From UBA1794 sp964439955 (GTDB lineage Bacteria > Bacteroidota > Bacteroidia > Bacteroidales > Bacteroidaceae), in the NCBI GenBank assembly GCA_964439955.1, contig CAYTPX010000004.1:1-64000 (forward strand): a stretch of DNA of 64,000 nucleotides, read 5' to 3'. Numbering within the stretch: position 1 is the first letter of the stretch; each line of letters starts with the position of its first letter. This document shows, one piece after another, positions 60,574 to 64,000 of the stretch. The notes beneath the pieces were generated by a model that was not told the DNA's origin, made no database searches, and saw only the letters and a program-made list of their open reading frames with translations. A program made the translations under genes and the position numbers.

Positions 60574-62619
60574 TTATTTCACTTCGCTCCCGGGGTGTAC
60601 GGGGCGTTGGGGGGAAACCACGGACAGGCTCCCGTCGAAATCTTCGGCCGAGAGGATCATGCCTTCGCTCACGATGCCGCGGAGCTTGCGCGGGGCGAGG
60701 TTGGCTATGAAGCAGACTTGCTTGCCCACGAGTTCCTCCGGTTGGTAGTGCTGGGCGATTCCGCTCACGATGGTGCGCTGTTGCAGGCCGTCGTCGATGC
60801 GGAATTGGAGGAGCTTGTCGGCTTTGGGCACCTTGCTGCACTCCAGCACGGTGCCGACGCGCAGGTCGAGTTTCTCGAAGTCGGCATATTCTATGGTGGG
60901 AGCCACGGGTTTGGCCTTTTGCCCGCATGCTTCGTTGGCTTTCTTCGTGTCGAGGAGTTTTTGCACTTGGGCTTCAATCACGCTGTCTTCGATTTTTTCG
61001 AAGAGCAGCTCGGGCTTCTCCGTCCCGTGCCCGGGGGCGAGGAGGGTCGTGCTTCCCAGTTGGCTCCAGTCGCACCCGTCCATGCGGAGCATGCGCCGCA
61101 GTTTGGCCGCGCTGAAGGGTAGGAACGGCTCGAAGGCGATGGCCAGGTTGGCCGAGAGCTGCAGGGCGATGTTCAATATCGTGCCCACGCGGCCGATGTC
61201 GGTCTTGGCTATTTTCCAAGGCTCGGTGTCGGCCAGGTATTTGTTGCCTATGCGTGCCAGGTTCATGGCCTCCTTTTGCGCGTCGCGGAAGCGGAAATGG
61301 TCGAGATAGTGCTCCAGTTTTTCTTTTACCCCTGCGAATTCGTCGAGCGTTGCCCGGTCGTAGTCCGTAAGTGCCTGTACTAGCCCGGGCACCTTGCCGT
61401 CGAAATACTTTTGGGTGAGCACGAGGGCGCGGTTCACGAAGTTGCCGAAGATGGCGACCAGCTCGTTGTTGTTGCGCGCCTGGAAGTCCTTCCACGTGAA
61501 GTCGTTGTCCTTCGTCTCGGGCGCGTTGGCGGTCAGCACGTAGCGCAGCACGTCTTGTTTGCCCGGGAACTCCTCCAAATATTCGTGGAGCCATACCGCC
61601 CAGTTGCGGGACGTGGAGATTTTGTCGCCTTCGAGGTTGAGGAATTCATTTGCGGGGACGTTGTCGGGCAGGATGAAGCTGCCTTCTGCCTTGAGCATGG
61701 CCGGGAAGACGATGCAGTGGAATACGATGTTGTCTTTCCCGATGAAGTGTATGAGCCGTGTGTCGGGGCTTTTCCACCATTCCTCCCAGCTGTCGGGCAG
61801 GAGTTCCTTGGTATTGGAGATATAGCCTATGGGCGCGTCGAACCAGACGTAAAGCACCTTGCCTTCCGCGCCTTCCTTTAGGGGCACGGGTATGCCCCAG
61901 TCCAAGTCGCGGCTTACGGCGCGGGGCTGGAGGTGCATGTCGAGCCAGCTTTTGCACTGGCCGTATACGTTGGGACGCCATTCTTTGTGCTCGTCGAGTA
62001 TCCAGTGGCGCAGCCATTCCTCGTGCTTGTCGAGGGGGAGGTACCAGTGTTTGGTCTGTTTCATCACCGGTTTGCTCCCGCTGATGGTGCTCCGCGGGTT
62101 GATCAGCTCGGTGGGGCTGAGCGAAGTGCCGCACTTTTCGCATTGGTCGCCATAAGCCCCTTGGGCGTGGCAGTGGGGGCATTCGCCCGTGATGTAGCGG
62201 TCGGCGAGGAACTGGTGCGCCTCTTCGTCGTAGTATTGTTCGGTAACTTTTTCGACAAATTCCCCTTTGTCGTAGAGGGTACGGAAAAATTGGGAAGCCA
62301 CTTCGGTGTGTGTGGCCGAAGTGGTTCGGGAATATATGTCGAACGATATGCCGAATTCCTCAAAGGACTTCTTGATGAGGCTGTGGTAGCGGTCTACGAT
62401 GTCCTGCGGGCTGCATCCCTCTTTACGGGCGCGCAGGGTGATGGGCACCCCGTGCTCGTCAGAGCCTCCGATGAAGAGGACTTCTTCTTTTTTCAGGCGC
62501 AGGTAGCGCACGTAGATGTCGGCCGGGATGTACACTCCGGCAAGGTGTCCGATGTGAACCGGGCCGTTGGCGTAGGGAAGCGCCGAGGTGACGGTGGTTC
62601 GCTTGAATTTCTTTTCCAT
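60574..62619 (-). CDS. metG: methionine-tRNA ligase
   Basis: Charges tRNA-Met in the cytosol. The 681-residue protein has the HIGH-type motif in PYANGPVHIGHLAG at the N-terminus, a zinc knuckle (CPHCHAQGAYGDQCEKCG), the KMSKS-type loop as KISTSRNWAVW, an anticodon-binding domain and a C-terminal tRNA-binding/dimerisation domain (YADFEKLDLRVGTVLECSKV). Length is typical of the long form. It lies 52 bases after a GT4 gene and is followed by palindromic copy K. Identification is secure. Confidence 0.98.
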   Translation of the reverse strand: MEKKFKRTTVTSALPYANGPVHIGHLAGVYIPADIYVRYLRLKKEEVLFIGGSDEHGVPITLRARKEGCSPQDIVDRYHSLIKKSFEEFGISFDIYSRTTSATHTEVASQFFRTLYDKGEFVEKVTEQYYDEEAHQFLADRYITGECPHCHAQGAYGDQCEKCGTSLSPTELINPRSTISGSKPVMKQTKHWYLPLDKHEEWLRHWILDEHKEWRPNVYGQCKSWLDMHLQPRAVSRDLDWGIPVPLKEGAEGKVLYVWFDAPIGYISNTKELLPDSWEEWWKSPDTRLIHFIGKDNIVFHCIVFPAMLKAEGSFILPDNVPANEFLNLEGDKISTSRNWAVWLHEYLEEFPGKQDVLRYVLTANAPETKDNDFTWKDFQARNNNELVAIFGNFVNRALVLTQKYFDGKVPGLVQALTDYDRATLDEFAGVKEKLEHYLDHFRFRDAQKEAMNLARIGNKYLADTEPWKIAKTDIGRVGTILNIALQLSANLAIAFEPFLPFSAAKLRRMLRMDGCDWSQLGSTTLLAPGHGTEKPELLFEKIEDSVIEAQVQKLLDTKKANEACGQKAKPVAPTIEYADFEKLDLRVGTVLECSKVPKADKLLQFRIDDGLQQRTIVSGIAQHYQPEELVGKQVCFIANLAPRKLRGIVSEGMILSAEDFDGSLSVVSPQRPVHPGSEVK

Positions 62620-62671
62620 AACGGGTTATGTCTTTTTCTTGTTTTGTTTTCTTGTTCCGGCGCGGGGTGCG

Positions 62672-63865
62672 TCAGGCGTGGCTCAGCCTCGCCGGGTCGG
62701 TTGCGCGCTGCGGCTGCGTGCCGAGGGCTTGGGCCACGGTGGCGAGCACGGTTTCCGCCTCGTTCTCCCAGCAGTATGCCTTGGCCCTTTGGCGCAGGGC
62801 ATTCCGTTTTTCGGGTGTCCACTCGTCGAGCAGGGTGCGGATGAGGGCGGCCATGTGTCCCGGGTCGTGGCGGTCGGTGAGCCGCCCGCTGCGGCATTCC
62901 TGTACGATGCGCCTTATTTCGGGGAAATCGGAGGCTAGGACGGGTACTCCGCAGCGCATGTAGTCGAAAATGCGGTTGGGCAGGGCGTAATAGTAGCTCA
63001 GCCCGAGGCGCTCGAGGAGCACGAAGCCGAGGTCGGCGCAGGCGGTGTAGCGGTAGAGTTGGGCGTGCGGTATGCGCCCGGTGAAGATGATGCGGTCGCG
63101 GGCCGGTGAGTCCCCGGCTCGTTGGCGCATGGCTTCCAAGCAGTCGCCGTCGCCGCAGATGTAGAGCATGCAGTCGTCCAAGGCAGGCATGGCATCGATT
63201 ATCCACTCCAGTCCCCGTCCGACGTTGACCGCGCCTTGGTAGAGCAGGATTTTCATGCGGGGCTTTTCTGGGAAAGCGCCTGCGCCTTCCGGAAAAGGCG
63301 GGGTGCTTTTGCCCGTCCCCTCAGGCACTCCGCGGGGAGGGATGTTGCGCGCCACGCCCATGTGCAGGCCGTACCGCTTTTTATAGTAGTCCGCGATGCT
63401 GCGGCATACGGTGTAGCTGTACTTGAGGTGCGGGAATATCAGGTCTTCCGTCTTTGTCCAGAAGGTGCGTACCCAGCGCCTTCCGACGACTTCGGGCAGT
63501 TCGGGGAACAATTCGTGCGCGTCGAAGATGAGGGGGATGCGCTTCAGCAGGGAGGCCAGGCGGCATGCGATGAGCGCGTCCGTATCGTTGCAGAGGACTG
63601 CGTCACCCCGCGTTTTCAGCAAGGTGCAGAGGAGGCGCAGGTTGAACTCCGCATAGAAGAGGATGCCGCCCCGTGCCCGCATGGGGAAACGGCGGGTGGG
63701 GTAGTCGCGCCGCACGGGCAGGTTCTTGCCGTGCAGCAGGCGGCCGATGAGCAGGGGTTCGTAGCCTTGGCGGAAAAGGGAGGAGCACACGCGGTGTACC
63801 CGTGCGTCGGTCACTAAGTCGTCATTGACCGCAACCAGAATCCTTGCCCCCTTTTTCCCTTTCAT
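62672..63865 (-). CDS. GT4-type glycosyltransferase with a palindromic-element insertion
   Basis: A 397-residue GT-B enzyme, starting MKGKKGARILVAVNDDLVTD, a start common to Bacteroidetes GT4 proteins. It contains LIFDAHELFPELPEV in the N-domain and QGAVNVGRGLEWII, ICGDGDC, FTGRIPHAQLYRYTACADLG and the donor site LPNRIFDYMRCGVPVLAS in the C-domain. Between the domains, residues about 185-202 (GKSTPPFPEGAGAFPEKP) are encoded by palindromic copy L. This stretch lies exactly in the interdomain linker, where it may be tolerated. It lies 4 bases after nadB and precedes metG. Sugar specificity unknown. Confidence 0.87.
   Translation of the reverse strand: MKGKKGARILVAVNDDLVTDARVHRVCSSLFRQGYEPLLIGRLLHGKNLPVRRDYPTRRFPMRARGGILFYAEFNLRLLCTLLKTRGDAVLCNDTDALIACRLASLLKRIPLIFDAHELFPELPEVVGRRWVRTFWTKTEDLIFPHLKYSYTVCRSIADYYKKRYGLHMGVARNIPPRGVPEGTGKSTPPFPEGAGAFPEKPRMKILLYQGAVNVGRGLEWIIDAMPALDDCMLYICGDGDCLEAMRQRAGDSPARDRIIFTGRIPHAQLYRYTACADLGFVLLERLGLSYYYALPNRIFDYMRCGVPVLASDFPEIRRIVQECRSGRLTDRHDPGHMAALIRTLLDEWTPEKRNALRQRAKAYCWENEAETVLATVAQALGTQPQRATDPARLSHA
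63260..63312. repeat. palindromic element, copy L, inside a GT4 gene
   Basis: GCTTTTC-TG-GGAAAGC (63262-63277) and CGCCTT/AAGGCG (63283-63300) form two tandem half-units. The reading frame is kept, encoding a Gly/Pro/Glu-rich stretch like those of copies A and J. Confidence 0.65.
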
Positions 63866-63869
63866 TTCC

Positions 63870-64000
63870 TTATTTCCCGTCGGCGTGGTGCGGATAGTCG
63901 ATCGTGTAGTGCAGGCCCCGGCTCTCTTTCCGCTCCATGGCTTGGCGCATGATGAGGTAGCCGACGTTGATGATGTTGCGCAGTTCGCATATCTCGCGCG
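63870..64000 (-). CDS. nadB: L-aspartate oxidase, C-terminal part (runs off the window)
   Basis: The last 42 or so codons of a gene whose 5' part lies beyond the right edge. The readable end, ELRNIINVGYLIMRQAMERK followed by ESRGLHYTIDYPHHADGK, matches the C-terminal helical domain of L-aspartate oxidase, which makes iminoaspartate for NAD synthesis. The ESRGLHY sequence is a strong signature. Related FAD proteins such as fumarate reductase share the region, so the call depends on this tail only. The GT4 gene starts 4 bases after the stop. Confidence 0.8.
   Translation of the reverse strand, partial: REICELRNIINVGYLIMRQAMERKESRGLHYTIDYPHHADGK

Noticed and set aside
1..64000. tRNA, rRNA, CRISPR arrays, insertion sequences, phage or conjugation genes
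   Set aside because: Looked for characteristic sequences and proteins by eye and found none; a tRNA or Infernal scan would settle the RNA part.

Overview
The window reads as a chromosome segment of a fairly GC-rich gut-type Bacteroidales bacterium; I cannot fix the genus. Three things support this. Promoters follow the Bacteroidetes pattern (TTG, about 20 bases, then TAnnTTTG). The gene content is typical of the order: a thrA-apgM-thrC operon, mutA-mutB, a PafA-type phosphatase, an imelysin/di-heme cluster, a Wza/Wzc pair and a secreted protein with a sorting-like tail. Signal peptides and lipoboxes are also of the usual Bacteroidetes kind. I found no rRNA, tRNA, CRISPR array, transposase, integrase or phage gene.

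Layout. 1-10069 (+): cysE, a THUMP rRNA methyltransferase, a DPP IV-like peptidase, purD, a membrane protein, a zinc-type ABC binding lipoprotein and its ATPase (no permease gene), then enolase under its own promoter. 10514-13731: a GH51-like arabinofuranosidase convergent with a GT4 glycosyltransferase. 13883-18878 (-): thrA-apgM-thrC. 19000-19145: a compact promoter-plus-hairpin unit that may be a small RNA. 19274-28277 (-): a large periplasmic metalloprotease, then a cluster of porin, imelysin, di-heme oxidoreductase, OprO/P-like porin and mono-heme lipoprotein, probably an iron or redox system. 28592-29894 (+): a ScdA/RIC-like hemerythrin protein with a LuxR regulator whose receiver is degenerate. 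30013-34360: a CMD protein and a Tat-exported Fe-S aldo/keto reductase beside two divergent paralogous AraC regulators. 34485-38927 (-): YfhO, ahcY, rpsO. 39154-43751 (-): NlpC/P60 hydrolase, Wzc tyrosine kinase, Wza export lipoprotein. 44216-49964 (-): PafA-like phosphatase and both methylmalonyl-CoA mutase subunits. 50116-56467 (+): an AspT/YidE-type transporter, a 962-residue secreted modular protein and an MFS transporter. 56579-64000 (-): surface polysaccharide genes (two GT2, a Wzx-like flippase, a GT4) interleaved with a DUF3783 protein, metG and the 3' end of nadB.

The most unusual signal is a family of short (about 50-80 bp) GC-rich palindromic elements built on CTTTTCCSGGAAAAG-like half-units. 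I count about ten. Most lie between genes, some act as or sit beside terminators, and one is in a 5' leader. Three appear to lie in frame inside coding sequences (the peptidase and two glycosyltransferases), where they encode similar Gly/Pro/Glu-rich stretches. This resembles the palindromic coding insertions known from Rickettsia, but the family here looks unrelated. A second notable signal is a near-identical palindromic block, CCTAYAAGTAGGTAT, upstream of both eno and the hemerythrin-LuxR operon. Related ATACCTA words precede the promoter of the small RNA candidate.

All functional calls come from reading motifs and family resemblance by eye; no database search was run.
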